64,000 nucleotides of DNA from Sulfurovum riftiae (GCF_001595645.1 NZ_LNKT01000023.1:1-64000), one strand, 5' to 3'. Shown: positions 36,347 to 45,334, numbered from the stretch's first letter. The notes: generated by a model from the sequence alone, not told the origin. Numbers and translations: made by a program.

Positions 36347-37744
36347 ATGGAATACAGAATAGAAAAAGACACTATGGGTGAGATGCAGGTTCCTGCAGAC
36401 AAATATTGGGCAGCGCAGACACAGCGTTCGGTACAGAACTTCCAGATCGGTATCGAGAAGATGCCTATCGAAGTGGTCTACGGATTCGCAAATCTGAAAA
36501 AAGCATGTGCCTTGGTCAATAATGAGCTTGGACGTCTGGAAGATGACAAGACAAAGGCGATCACACAGGCATGTGATGCGGTACTTGCAGGAGAGCTGGA
36601 CGACAACTTCCCGTTGGTCGTATGGCAGACAGGTTCGGGTACACAGTCGAACATGAATATGAACGAGGTCGTTGCAAACAAGGCGACAGAGCTTTTGGGT
36701 GCTGACTTTACCAAAGAACATCTTGTCCACCCCAACGACGATGTGAACAAAGGACAGAGCTCGAACGATACCTATCCGACGGGTATGCGTATTGCAGAAG
36801 TCGTAGCAGTAACGGATAACCTTATTCCTGCACTAAAACAGCTCAAAAATACACTGGAAGAGAAGTCCAAAGCCTTTGCGGATATTGTCAAGATAGGACG
36901 TACACACCTTCAGGATGCTACACCGTTGACACTGGGACAGGAGCTGAGCGGTTATGTGGCGATGCTCGAGACGAACCTCAAGCAGATCGAAGATGCACTG
37001 GTCTACTGTAAAGAACTGGCTATCGGCGGTACAGCGGTAGGTACAGGATTGAATTCGCATCCTGAATTCTCTCAGAGAGTGGCTGCGCAGCTCAACAGTT
37101 TCATGTCCAAAGATTACGGATTCGTCTCCCAGCCCAACAAGTTCCATGCCCTGACAGGACATGATGCCGAAGTGGTACTCTCCGGTGCACTCAAAGCTCT
37201 GGCTGCCAACCTGATGAAGATCGCCAACGATGTACGCTGGCTGGCTTCCGGTCCGCGTTGTGGTCTTGGTGAGATCGAGATCCCTGCCAATGAGCCTGGT
37301 TCATCCATTATGCCGGGTAAAGTGAACCCGACACAGGCTGAAGCGATCACCATGGTAGCCGTACAGGTCATGGGTAATGATGCTGCCGTCGGTTTTGCCG
37401 CATCACAGGGGAACTTCGAACTGAACGTATTCAAACCGGTCATCGCATACAATATCCTTCAGTCGGTCAAACTGCTTGCCGACTCCATGAGAAGTTTCGA
37501 TGTCAACTGTGCAGTGGGAATCCAGCCGATCAAAGAGAATATCGAGAAGTTCCTCAACGATTCACTGATGCTGGTCACTGCGCTCAACCCGTACATAGGC
37601 TATGAGAATGCAGCAAAGATCGCCAAAACGGCACATGCCAACGGTACGACACTCAAAGAGGAAGCGATCGCGCTCGGTTTCCTGACGGCAGAAGAGTTTG
37701 ACAAATATGTACAGCCTCAGGAGATGATCGCTCCGAAGGCATAA
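36347..37744 (+). CDS. fumC: Fumarate hydratase, class II
   Basis: Fumarate/malate interconversion; oxygen-stable, iron-free class. The 465-residue protein carries the superfamily signature [13 protein letters not shown] near residue 325, and [14 protein letters not shown] and [12 protein letters not shown] active-site segments. AAGGAG lies six bases before the ATG, nine bases after the second mdh. Last gene of the mdh-mdh-fumC set, closed by a terminator. Confidence 0.97.
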   Translation: MEYRIEKDTMGEMQVPADKYWAAQTQRSVQNFQIGIEKMPIEVVYGFANLKKACALVNNELGRLEDDKTKAITQACDAVLAGELDDNFPLVVWQTGSGTQSNMNMNEVVANKATELLGADFTKEHLVHPNDDVNKGQSSNDTYPTGMRIAEVVAVTDNLIPALKQLKNTLEEKSKAFADIVKIGRTHLQDATPLTLGQELSGYVAMLETNLKQIEDALVYCKELAIGGTAVGTGLNSHPEFSQRVAAQLNSFMSKDYGFVSQPNKFHALTGHDAEVVLSGALKALAANLMKIANDVRWLASGPRCGLGEIEIPANEPGSSIMPGKVNPTQAEAITMVAVQVMGNDAAVGFAASQGNFELNVFKPVIAYNILQSVKLLADSMRSFDVNCAVGIQPIKENIEKFLNDSLMLVTALNPYIGYENAAKIAKTAHANGTTLKEEAIALGFLTAEEFDKYVQPQEMIAPKA

Positions 37745-37759
37745 ATAACGTATGTGGTC

Positions 37760-37786
37760 AAAAAGGTAGCACTTTGCTGCCTTTTT
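37760..37786 (+). terminator. Intrinsic terminator after fumC
   Basis: Stem AAAAAGGTAGCA/TGCTGCCTTTTT (one G-U pair) with a three-base loop, followed by CTTTTT. Confidence 0.88.
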
Positions 37787-37882
37787 CTTTTTAAATCTTC
37801 TAAAACTGTGTAAAAATTTACCACTTTTTTAAAATCACTCTTCATAATAATTCAATTAACCCCTTATTATTGCTAATAGGCC

Positions 37883-37888
37883 TATAAT
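37883..37888 (+). promoter_or_regulatory. sucCD -10 box
   Basis: TATAAT 32 bases before the sucC GTG start. Confidence 0.6.
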
Positions 37889-37919
37889 AAAGGAACTTAT
37901 TGTAAAAAAAGGAGACTAT

Positions 37920-39095
37920 GTGAACGTACATGAATATCAGGCAAAACAGATCTTTGCCGAATATGGTGTTCCCACACCAAAAGGTATAATGGTTGAAAGC
38001 GTTGATGCAGCTGTTGAGGCAGCAAAAGAGCTTGGCGGACCTATCTGGGTCGTAAAAGCACAGATCCATGCAGGTGGCCGCGGGCTTGGCGGTGGTGTCA
38101 AACTTGCAAAATCACTGGATGAAGTAAGAGAATTGGCAGACGAGATCCTGGGAATGACACTGGTGACACACCAGACAGGTCCAGAGGGTAAACTTGTTCA
38201 GAAACTTTACATCGAAGACGGTGCGGATATCAAAGACGAATTCTATCTTTCTGTCATTCTGGACAGAAAGCTTGAAATGCCTTTGATCATGGCATCGACT
38301 GAAGGTGGAATGAATATTGAAGATGTAGCTGAGAATACACCTGAAAAGATCATTACTGTTCCTGTAGACCCGACGATCGGTTTCCAGGGGTTCCATGGTC
38401 GTGAGTTAGCATTCGGTCTTGGGATCACTGACAAAGCAGAGCAGAAAAACATCATCTCTTTTGCACAAAAACTCTATAAACTCTATATGGACAAAGATGC
38501 AGAGATGATCGAGATCAACCCACTTGTAAGAACAGGTTCTGGAGAATTCGTTGCACTTGACGGAAAAATGGGCTTCGACAACTCTGCACTTTACAGACAG
38601 CCGGAGATCGCAGCAATGAGAGACCTGAGTGAAGAAGATCCTGATGAGGTTGAAGCAGCCAAATATGGTCTTTCCTATGTGGCACTCGATGGTGAAATCG
38701 GTTGTATGGTAAACGGTGCAGGTCTTGCTATGGGTACGATGGATACGATCAACCATATGGGTGGTACACCTGCGAACTTCCTTGATGTAGGTGGTTCAGC
38801 CAATGCTGAAACGGTTGCCAAAGGATTCGAGATCATCCTCAAAAACCCCAAGGTCAAAGCCATCTTCGTCAACATCTTTGGTGGTATCGTCCGTTGTGAC
38901 CGTATCGCGAACGGTATTATCGAAGCGACCAAGATCACGGATGTCAACGTTCCTGTGATCGTACGTCTTGACGGAACAAATGCCCCGGAAGCGGCAGAGA
39001 TTCTTAAGAATGCAAATATCGCCAACCTGATCGTTGGTGAAGATCTGGGTGATGGCGCTGCAAAAGCAGTTGCTGCGGCGAAAGGAGAGTTATAA
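37920..39095 (+). CDS. sucC: Succinyl-CoA synthetase beta subunit, GTG start
   Basis: Succinate + CoA + ATP to succinyl-CoA (reductive direction) or the reverse. The 391 residues comprise an ATP-grasp domain starting MNVHEYQAKQIFAEYGVP and a CoA-ligase domain (INIFGGI-type NIFGGIVRCDRIANG). AAGGAG lies before GTG; an ATG two bases upstream is out of frame and hits TGA at once (ATGTGA at 37918). sucD begins at the base after the stop. Confidence 0.96.
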   Translation: MNVHEYQAKQIFAEYGVPTPKGIMVESVDAAVEAAKELGGPIWVVKAQIHAGGRGLGGGVKLAKSLDEVRELADEILGMTLVTHQTGPEGKLVQKLYIEDGADIKDEFYLSVILDRKLEMPLIMASTEGGMNIEDVAENTPEKIITVPVDPTIGFQGFHGRELAFGLGITDKAEQKNIISFAQKLYKLYMDKDAEMIEINPLVRTGSGEFVALDGKMGFDNSALYRQPEIAAMRDLSEEDPDEVEAAKYGLSYVALDGEIGCMVNGAGLAMGTMDTINHMGGTPANFLDVGGSANAETVAKGFEIILKNPKVKAIFVNIFGGIVRCDRIANGIIEATKITDVNVPVIVRLDGTNAPEAAEILKNANIANLIVGEDLGDGAAKAVAAAKGEL

Positions 39096-39968
39096 ATGTC
39101 AATTTTGGTAAATAAAGATACAAAAGTAATCGTTCAGGGTTTTACAGGTAAAGAAGGTTCTTTCCACGCAGAGCAGTGTATTGATTATGGTACGAACATC
39201 GTTGGTGGTGTTACGCCGAACAAAGGTGGTCAGACACACCTTGGCAAGCCGGTATTCAATACGGTTGCAGAAGCAGTAAAAGAAACAGGTGCTACAGTTT
39301 CCATGATCTTCGTTCCGCCTGCATTTGTTGGTGATGCAGTAATGGAAGCAGCAGAAGCAGGCATCGAGCTTGCAGTGATCATTACGGAAGGTGCGCCGGT
39401 AAAAGATATGCAGGCAGCCAAAGCATATGCGACCAAGCACGGTATGAAGACGATCGGGCCGAACTGTCCCGGTATCATTACTGCGGAAGAGTGTAAGATC
39501 GGTATCATGCCTGGTATGATCTTCAAAAAAGGTAATGTCGGGCTTATCTCCAAGTCAGGTACATTGACCTATGAAGGTGCGAACCAGGTATGTAACGAAG
39601 GATACGGGATCACTACGGCTGTCGGTATCGGTGGTGACCCGATCATTGGTCTTTCATATAAGCAGATCCTCCCAATGTTCGAAGCGGATCCTGATACAGA
39701 ATGTATCGTCATGATCGGTGAGATCGGTGGAGATCTTGAGATTCAGGCAGCAAAGCTGATCAAAGAGCAGATCAGCAAGCCTGTTGTAGCGTTCATTGCA
39801 GGTCAGACGGCACCTAAAGGTAAGACTATGGGTCATGCCGGTGCGATTGTTTCCGGTTCTGCAGGTACAGCCAAAGAGAAGATGGAAGCACTTGAAGCGG
39901 CAGGTGTTAAAGTGGTTGTTTCTCCGGCGGAGATCGGGAAAGCAGTCAAAGAAGTATTAAGCAAATAA
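39096..39968 (+). CDS. sucD: Succinyl-CoA synthetase alpha subunit
   Basis: 290 residues: CoA-binding Rossmann domain ([21 protein letters not shown]), ligase domain, and the phosphorylated active-site His in [19 protein letters not shown] near residue 245. Its start abuts the sucC stop, with AAAGGAG inside the sucC end. Together with sucC it forms the succinyl-CoA synthetase that feeds oorDABC in a reductive TCA cycle. Confidence 0.97.
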   Translation: MSILVNKDTKVIVQGFTGKEGSFHAEQCIDYGTNIVGGVTPNKGGQTHLGKPVFNTVAEAVKETGATVSMIFVPPAFVGDAVMEAAEAGIELAVIITEGAPVKDMQAAKAYATKHGMKTIGPNCPGIITAEECKIGIMPGMIFKKGNVGLISKSGTLTYEGANQVCNEGYGITTAVGIGGDPIIGLSYKQILPMFEADPDTECIVMIGEIGGDLEIQAAKLIKEQISKPVVAFIAGQTAPKGKTMGHAGAIVSGSAGTAKEKMEALEAAGVKVVVSPAEIGKAVKEVLSK

Positions 39969-39981
39969 ATTTTTTACAGGA

Positions 39982-40016
39982 AGCAATACGGCATCTTTTT
40001 AAAATGCAGTATTGCT
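39982..40016 (+). terminator. Hairpin after sucD
   Basis: AGCAATAC-G-GCAT / ATGC-A-GTATTGCT, a 12-pair stem with one mismatch, 14 bases after sucD. It lacks a T tract but is immediately followed by a REP doublet. Confidence 0.55.
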
Positions 40017-40019
40017 CCG

Positions 40020-40084
40020 GTAGGGTCGATTTATCGACCATTTTTTGATTAAGATACAATTTTTGGTCGGTAAACCGACCCTAC
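40020..40084. repeat. REP doublet with compensatory stem changes
   Basis: Left arm 40020-40039 is GTAG plus GGTCGA-TTTA-TCGACC; right arm 40065-40084 is GGTCGG-TAAA-CCGACC plus CTAC. In the left arm the G-to-A and C-to-T changes keep its own hairpin paired but break pairing with the right arm, so the small per-arm hairpin is the conserved structure. Confidence 0.85.
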
Positions 40085-40189
40085 GCGTTATTCAAGTTAT
40101 GCAAAATTCTTCATTTTTTACCAATTACCAACTGCACACAAGCTACACAAAAAACTTGCTATACTTCCCACAAAAAGCAAGGTAACCAA

Positions 40190-40468
40190 ATGATACAGAC
40201 TTTCAAGGTACAGAATGTAAAATGTGGCGGATGTGCTTCTACACTTAAAACAAAACTTTTTGATACTTTTGGTGATATCGAGGTCAATCTGACCAAAGAA
40301 CCCAGAGAGATCACACTCGAGATCGATGTAACACAGGTTGAACTGCTTGGTGAAAGGTTGAAGTCTCTGGGCTATCCTTTCGTTGGTGAGAGTATGGGAT
40401 TTGTCGACAGTACTTCTGCCAAAGCGAAAAGTTTTGTCTCCTGTGCCATAGGAAAAATGAACAGTTAA
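40190..40468 (+). CDS. Heavy-metal-associated (HMA) domain protein
   Basis: 92 residues with a ferredoxin-like HMA fold and the metal-binding Cys12-Gly-Gly-Cys15 in NVKCGGCASTLK. The standard family has MxCxxC; here Lys precedes the first Cys. It is a likely small copper/metal chaperone, with an extra Cys near the C-terminus (SFVSCAIGK). It stands alone between the sucCD REP region and oorDABC. A start site with AAGG sits about seven bases upstream. Confidence 0.85.
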   Translation: MIQTFKVQNVKCGGCASTLKTKLFDTFGDIEVNLTKEPREITLEIDVTQVELLGERLKSLGYPFVGESMGFVDSTSAKAKSFVSCAIGKMNS

Positions 40469-40622
40469 TAGGGTTCATTTTCTCCTGCTTCAAAAGGTAA
40501 CAACCCCACTTATACTCCCCATAATTACCACTTATTTATACTAACATTATTAAAAGTAAGCTATCCTAATTTTAGTGAATAACAAATCTCACTTAATATT
40601 TCAAAAATAAAAAGGGGAAACT

Positions 40623-40955
40623 ATGTCAACTATGGCAGCTCCGGAGAATACTCCGGTATGGGTAAATACCGATAGATGTAAAGCCTGTGATATCTGTGTG
40701 GACTCATGTCCTGCAGGTGTACTTTCTATGAAACAGGAACCAACTTCAGTTTTGGGTGCAATGATCAGCGTGATCGCTCCTGAGGCATGTATTGGATGTA
40801 ATGAGTGTGAACTCGTTTGTCCGGATTTCGCAATTTATGTTGCAGAAAAAAAAGAATTCAAATTCGCAAAATTGACGGACACTTCTAAAGCAAGACAGGA
40901 AGCGATCGTAAAGAATGGGTACAGACTACCCGAAGATTATAAGGAGGCTAACTAA
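40623..40955 (+). CDS. oorD: 2-oxoglutarate:acceptor oxidoreductase, delta (ferredoxin) subunit
   Basis: 110 residues with two 4Fe-4S motifs, CKACDICVDSCP and CIGCNECELVCP, passing electrons between ferredoxin and the TPP centre. It opens a four-gene operon in the D-A-B-C order known from Campylobacter and Helicobacter. GGGGA precedes the ATG; stop and oorA start overlap (TAATG). Confidence 0.93.
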   Translation: MSTMAAPENTPVWVNTDRCKACDICVDSCPAGVLSMKQEPTSVLGAMISVIAPEACIGCNECELVCPDFAIYVAEKKEFKFAKLTDTSKARQEAIVKNGYRLPEDYKEAN

Positions 40956-42091
40956 TGTCAGCAACAAGAGAAATTATTTCAAGTGGTAACGACCTGGCAG
41001 CTAGAGCTGCGGTCGATGCAGGATGTATGTTCTTTGCCGGATACCCACTGACACCATCGAGTGAAGTAATGCATACAATATCAGACCTTCTGCCAAAAGT
41101 TGGCGGTGTAGCCATTCAGATGGAAGATGAAATTGCCGGTGTTGCAGCAGCAATCGGTGCAGGTATGGTTGGTCAGAGAACACTGACAGCAACATCTGGA
41201 CCAGGTATGTCACTCAAAGCGGAAAATCTGGGACTTGCGCAAATGGCGGAAGTACCGTTGGTATGTGTGAATGTTATGAGAGGAGGGCCGTCAACAGGTC
41301 TTCCGACACGTGTTGCACAGGGAGATATCGCTCAGGCGAAGAACCCGTCTCACGGTGACTACAAATCTATTACTGTTTGTGCCGGAACATTGGCAGAGTG
41401 TTATACTGAAACAGTAAGAGCATTCAACCTTGCAGACAGATTCATGCAGCCGGTATTCGTTCTTTTGGATGAGACACTCGGACATATGCATGCAAAAGCA
41501 ATTATTCCTACAGAGGAAGAAGTGAAAAAAGGGATCGTTCCTAGAAAAAGATTTGACGGACCGGCAGAAGAGTATAGACCTTATGGTGTAGCTCAGGACG
41601 AGCCTGCGGTTCTTAACCCAATGTATGAAGGATACAGATACCATTTTACAGGTCTTCACCATGATGCAATGGGATTCCCTACGGAAGAGATCGAAACGTG
41701 TAGAAAATTGATCGATAGACTTTTCAGAAAAGTAGAAGAACATCAGGACGAGATAGAAAGCAACGAAGAGTATATGTTGGATGATGCAGATATCCTTCTT
41801 GTTGGTTACGGTTCAGCTTCACTGGCAATTAAAGAAGCGGTAAATGTCCTAAGAGATGAGGGGATCAAAGCAGGTCTGTTCAGACCTATTACGATCTGGC
41901 CAAGTCCTGAAAAGCGTATGCATGAACTTGGTCAGAAGTTTGACAAAGTTTTGGTTGTTGAGCTTAACCAGGGACAATACCTTGAAGAGGTACAGAGATC
42001 AATGGGTAGACTGGATATTGAAAAATTGACCAAAACAAATGGTCGTCCATTCTCACCTGCAGATATTATTGAAAAAGTGAAGGAGCTATAA
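40955..42091 (+). CDS. oorA: 2-oxoglutarate:acceptor oxidoreductase, alpha subunit
   Basis: 378 residues of the pyruvate/2-oxoacid:ferredoxin oxidoreductase alpha family (GYPLTPSSEVMHTI, TSGPGMSLKAENLGLAQMAE segment) with a C-terminal transketolase-like domain (FRPITIWPSPEKRMHEL). It catalyses CoA-dependent interconversion of succinyl-CoA + CO2 and 2-oxoglutarate. AAGGAGG lies in the end of oorD. The 2-oxoglutarate specificity is inferred from subunit layout and the sucCD neighbour. Confidence 0.93.
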   Translation: MSATREIISSGNDLAARAAVDAGCMFFAGYPLTPSSEVMHTISDLLPKVGGVAIQMEDEIAGVAAAIGAGMVGQRTLTATSGPGMSLKAENLGLAQMAEVPLVCVNVMRGGPSTGLPTRVAQGDIAQAKNPSHGDYKSITVCAGTLAECYTETVRAFNLADRFMQPVFVLLDETLGHMHAKAIIPTEEEVKKGIVPRKRFDGPAEEYRPYGVAQDEPAVLNPMYEGYRYHFTGLHHDAMGFPTEEIETCRKLIDRLFRKVEEHQDEIESNEEYMLDDADILLVGYGSASLAIKEAVNVLRDEGIKAGLFRPITIWPSPEKRMHELGQKFDKVLVVELNQGQYLEEVQRSMGRLDIEKLTKTNGRPFSPADIIEKVKEL

Positions 42092-42092
42092 G

Positions 42093-42950
42093 ATGGCATT
42101 TAATTATGATGAATACTTAAGAATTGAAAAAATGCCAACACTTTGGTGTTGGGGATGTGGTGACGGTGTTATTCTAAAGTCATTCATTCGTGCGGTGGAT
42201 AAGTTAGGATGGAAAAAAGATGATATCTGTGTTGTTTCCGGTATTGGTTGTTCCGGAAGATTCTCTTCTTATGTAGACTTTAACACAGTACATACAACAC
42301 ATGGAAGAACCGTAGCTTTTGCTACAGGTATCAAATTGGCGAATCCTGATAAACATGTTATCTGTGTAGCAGGTGACGGTGACGGTCTTGCAATCGGTGG
42401 TAACCATACAATCCATGGTTGTAGAAGAAATATTGATATGACATTGATCATTATCCAGAACTTCATCTACGGTTTGACGAACTCTCAAACTTCACCTACT
42501 ACACCAAAAGGTATGTGGACGGTTTCCCAGAAAGCGGGTAACATTGACCCGACATTCGACGGATGTGAACTTGCTGAAGCAGCTGGAGCATCGTTTGTGG
42601 GTAGAGAAAAGGTAACTGCTCCCAAAAAATTAGAAAGACTGCTTATGCAGGCGATGGAACACAAAGGTTTCTCTTATGTCGAGGCTCTTTCAAACTGCCA
42701 TATCAACCTTGGTAGAAAGAACAAAATGCAGTCTGCTATGGCAAACCTTGACTGGATCGACAGTATTACTGTTTCCAAAAAGAAATATGATACATTGTCT
42801 CCTGAAGAGCAGATGAACCTGCTTCCTACAGGTATCTTGAAGCAAGATACAGAAGCTGATGAGTACTGTGATATGTATAAAGAGGTCCAAAAAGCGCAGC
42901 AAGGTCTAAGAGGTCCTATTACCCAAGACGACTTTAAGAAAAAGATATAA
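42093..42950 (+). CDS. oorB: 2-oxoglutarate:acceptor oxidoreductase, beta (TPP) subunit
   Basis: 285 residues binding thiamine diphosphate: TPP/Mg motif GDGDGLAIGGNHTIH followed by NFIYGLTNSQTSPTTP, and the N-terminal WCWGCGDG cysteines. It starts one base after the oorA stop with AAGGAG upstream. The core catalytic subunit of CO2-fixing 2-oxoglutarate synthase. Confidence 0.95.
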   Translation: MAFNYDEYLRIEKMPTLWCWGCGDGVILKSFIRAVDKLGWKKDDICVVSGIGCSGRFSSYVDFNTVHTTHGRTVAFATGIKLANPDKHVICVAGDGDGLAIGGNHTIHGCRRNIDMTLIIIQNFIYGLTNSQTSPTTPKGMWTVSQKAGNIDPTFDGCELAEAAGASFVGREKVTAPKKLERLLMQAMEHKGFSYVEALSNCHINLGRKNKMQSAMANLDWIDSITVSKKKYDTLSPEEQMNLLPTGILKQDTEADEYCDMYKEVQKAQQGLRGPITQDDFKKKI

Positions 42951-42961
42951 GGAGAAGAACC

Positions 42962-43528
42962 ATGAGTAGAATTGTAATGAGATTTACCGGTGTCGGTGGG
43001 CAAGGTGTTCTTCTTGCCGGCGAGATCTTTGCGGCAGCAAAGATCAAAGAGGGTGGTTATGGAGTAAAAACGGCAACATATACTTCACAGGTACGTGGTG
43101 GACCGACTGTTGTTGATATTCAGCTTGATGATAAAGAGATTTTCTATCCTTATGCGATTGACGGGCAGGTTGACTTCATGCTTTCCGTTGCAGATAAAAG
43201 TTTCCAGCTTTTCAAAAATGGTGTAAGAGAAGGCGGTACGATCGTTATTGAGCCAAATCTTGTTCACCCGAGTGAAGAAGATAGAAAAAAATGGCATATC
43301 GTTGAGATTCCTATCATTACTATCGCAAAAGAAGAAGTTGGGAATGTAATTACACAGTCAGTAGTAGCACTGGCTATAGCAAATACATTTACACAGGCAC
43401 TTGATGAGCAGCTTTTGATTGATACAATGCTTTCAAAAGTTCCAGCAAAGGTTCATGATGTGAATAAAAAAGCATATGAGCTTGGTAAAAAATATGCACT
43501 TGAAGCAATGGAAAAAGCTTCAGCGTAA
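42962..43528 (+). CDS. oorC: 2-oxoglutarate:acceptor oxidoreductase, gamma subunit
   Basis: 188 residues of the gamma family, beginning FTGVGGQGVLLAGEIF with the CoA-site-associated glycine-rich loop and TYTSQVRGGPTVVDIQL. Preceded by AAGGAG. Last gene of oorDABC; a terminator with a UUCG loop follows. Confidence 0.94.
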   Translation: MSRIVMRFTGVGGQGVLLAGEIFAAAKIKEGGYGVKTATYTSQVRGGPTVVDIQLDDKEIFYPYAIDGQVDFMLSVADKSFQLFKNGVREGGTIVIEPNLVHPSEEDRKKWHIVEIPIITIAKEEVGNVITQSVVALAIANTFTQALDEQLLIDTMLSKVPAKVHDVNKKAYELGKKYALEAMEKASA

Positions 43529-43540
43529 TTTCTATCACAC

Positions 43541-43580
43541 TATGCACAGATTCGTCTGTGCATAACCTCCCCACTTTTTT
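43541..43580 (+). terminator. UUCG-capped terminator of oorDABC
   Basis: Ten-pair perfect stem TATGCACAGA/TCTGTGCATA closed by the stable tetraloop TTCG (43551-43554), with a T6 tract at 43575-43580. Confidence 0.85.
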
Positions 43581-43609
43581 ATTTCCTATTAAGTATTCAT
43601 AAGTAAAAT

Positions 43610-43658
43610 CCACTATCCACTATCCACTATCCACTATCCACTATCCACTATTCACTAT
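43610..43658. repeat. Heptamer tandem array (CCACTAT)x6 plus TCACTAT
   Basis: Seven units, 49 bases, ending nine bases before the rnpB -10 box at 43667. It occupies the place of the -35 and upstream promoter region. The minus strand carries TAG in every unit. Confidence 0.92.
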
Positions 43659-43666
43659 TTCTATGT

Positions 43667-43672
43667 TATAAT
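43667..43672 (+). promoter_or_regulatory. rnpB -10 box
   Basis: TATAAT seven bases before the first base of the RNase P RNA 5' stem. Confidence 0.75.
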
Positions 43673-43679
43673 CCGCTTC

Positions 43680-44023
43680 AGGTGCAACAGGTAGTTGCTG
43701 GTAGCATACATGCTACGAGAGGAAAGTCCGGGCTGCAAGTGAGACAGGACTCCATCTAACGGATGGCCAGAGCAATCTGAGGGCAAGTGCAACAGAAAGT
43801 AAACCGCCAGACTTTGTCTGGTAAGGGTGAAAGGGTGGGGTAAGAGCCCACCGGTGAGTGTGGTAACACGCTCAGCCAGGTAAACCCTGTCCGCAGCAAG
43901 AAGTATATGGTATAAGTCTCACAAGCCGTTCAGTCGGCACACATACTTCGCTTGAGCCTGTTGGCAACAGCAGGCCTAGATAAATAACTACCCAATGACA
44001 GAACCCGGCTTATCGTTGCACCT
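43680..44023 (+). ncRNA. rnpB: RNase P RNA, bacterial class A
   Basis: Catalytic RNA that trims tRNA 5' ends. The hallmark GAGGAAAGTCCGGGCTGC is near 43720, the partner ACAGAACCCGGCTTATCG near 43997, and GGTAAACCCTGTCCGCAGCA-type core sequence near 43880. The terminal helix P1 is AGGTGCAAC (43680-43688) pairing with GTTGCACCT (44015-44023). The length, about 344 bases, fits class A. Ends are taken from P1 and may differ by a few bases. Confidence 0.95.
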
Positions 44024-44062
44024 ATGTTACCTTCTTTATTTCTTCCATAACCTTTTTCTTCC

Positions 44063-44068
44063 TATAAT
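44063..44068 (+). promoter_or_regulatory. -10 box of the beta-propeller gene
   Basis: TATAAT 61 bases before the start at 44129. Confidence 0.45.
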
Positions 44069-44128
44069 AGATTTGTTTTTAAGTTGTTTTCCATTACTAT
44101 AAATTATATGCATTTATGGGAGAAAATA

Positions 44129-45289
44129 ATGAAAAAAACAGTAATCGCTATGTTATGTTCCGGGGTAACGCTTTTTGCTGCCCAAAACACGGCAACATTC
44201 AGTAAGATCTTTGGAGGAGACGAGGATGATGTGGCAAAAGCGGTCGTGAAGACAGATGATGGTTTTCTGATCGCTGGGAAAACAAAGAGTTTTACGGACC
44301 ACAGGGATTTCGATGCCTATCTCATCAAGATCGATGCGAACGGAAAGAAGGTCTGGTCCAGGGTCTATGGCGGTGAAGATGATGAAGAGGCGAACGATGT
44401 GGTGCGCTTTGGAAAAGGGTACGCTTTTGTCGGCTCTACGGAGACCTATGGGAACGAGAGAATGAGTTTTTATATGGTGCGTGTGGATGAAGTGGGCGAA
44501 CCTGTATGGCAGAGTGCCTATTACCGTGATGAAGATGACGAGTATTACGGTACTTCTCTGATAGCGGACGGTAAAGAACTTGTTTTCGCAGGCTATGAGC
44601 GCCATTTGCAGTTCTTTGGGGAGAAACTCAACCCCTATGTGTTCAAGACGGATGCCAACGGTGACAAGCTTTGGGGTGGGTATTTCGGCGGCAAAGAGGA
44701 GGACAGGGCACGTGATATCATCAAAACCGATGGTGGCTATCTTATTGCTGGCGATACGGAAAGTTTGGGGGACAATGACCCCGATATGTATATGGCCAGG
44801 ATAAGCAGTTCCGGCAAACGTGAGTGGTTTACGGGATTTGGGGGAGATGATGACGATATTGCCCATGCAGTCGTTGAGACCGGAGATGGCTATCTGCTGG
44901 TAGGAAGTACCGACAGTTTTGGGCGCAACTATAAAAGTGTCTATGTGGTCCGCACGGACAAAGGTGGGAAGAAGATCTGGTCAAATATTTACGGAGGTAC
45001 ACGTGAAGACGAGGCGTTCGGTGTGACACGGAGTAGTGACGGTGGTTTTGTGATCGTTGGGCGGACAGAGAGTTTCACCAGACGTAACGGGTTCGATCTG
45101 TATCTGCTGAAGATAGACGGCAACGGCAAGGTAGTGTGGGAAAGAACCTATGGCGGGGAGAGTGATGATGCGGGGTATGACGTTTTGACGCTCTCTGACG
45201 GCTACCTCATTGTCGGAGAGAAAAAGACGGACAGAAGAAGAGACAGTAACGTGTGGGTACTGAAAGTGGACCTGAACGGTCGGCTATAG
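44129..45289 (+). CDS. Exported seven-bladed beta-propeller-like protein
   Basis: 386 residues with a signal peptide (MKKTVIAMLCSGVTLFA) and seven repeats of about 50 residues of the type (I/V)(Y/F)GGxxDDxA--VVxTxDGFLIAGxTxSF----DAYLIKIDxNGKKVW. Repeat starts can be followed at IFGGDEDD, VYGGEDDE, YYRDEDDEY, YFGGKEEDR, GFGGDDDD, IYGGTRED and TYGGESDD. Seven units suggest a closed propeller with acidic, possibly Ca-binding, loops. The frame opens at 44084, but the signal peptide and GGGAGAAA support 44129. The function is unknown. Confidence 0.78.
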   Translation: MKKTVIAMLCSGVTLFAAQNTATFSKIFGGDEDDVAKAVVKTDDGFLIAGKTKSFTDHRDFDAYLIKIDANGKKVWSRVYGGEDDEEANDVVRFGKGYAFVGSTETYGNERMSFYMVRVDEVGEPVWQSAYYRDEDDEYYGTSLIADGKELVFAGYERHLQFFGEKLNPYVFKTDANGDKLWGGYFGGKEEDRARDIIKTDGGYLIAGDTESLGDNDPDMYMARISSSGKREWFTGFGGDDDDIAHAVVETGDGYLLVGSTDSFGRNYKSVYVVRTDKGGKKIWSNIYGGTREDEAFGVTRSSDGGFVIVGRTESFTRRNGFDLYLLKIDGNGKVVWERTYGGESDDAGYDVLTLSDGYLIVGEKKTDRRRDSNVWVLKVDLNGRL

Positions 45290-45304
45290 TTAACGCTATT
45301 TGGG

Positions 45305-45310
45305 TATAAT
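45305..45310 (+). promoter_or_regulatory. -10 box of the adaptor-molybdopterin operon
   Basis: TATAAT 24 bases before the start at 45335. Confidence 0.6.
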
Positions 45311-45334
45311 CGCTGAAAAAAAGAGATAGAGTAT

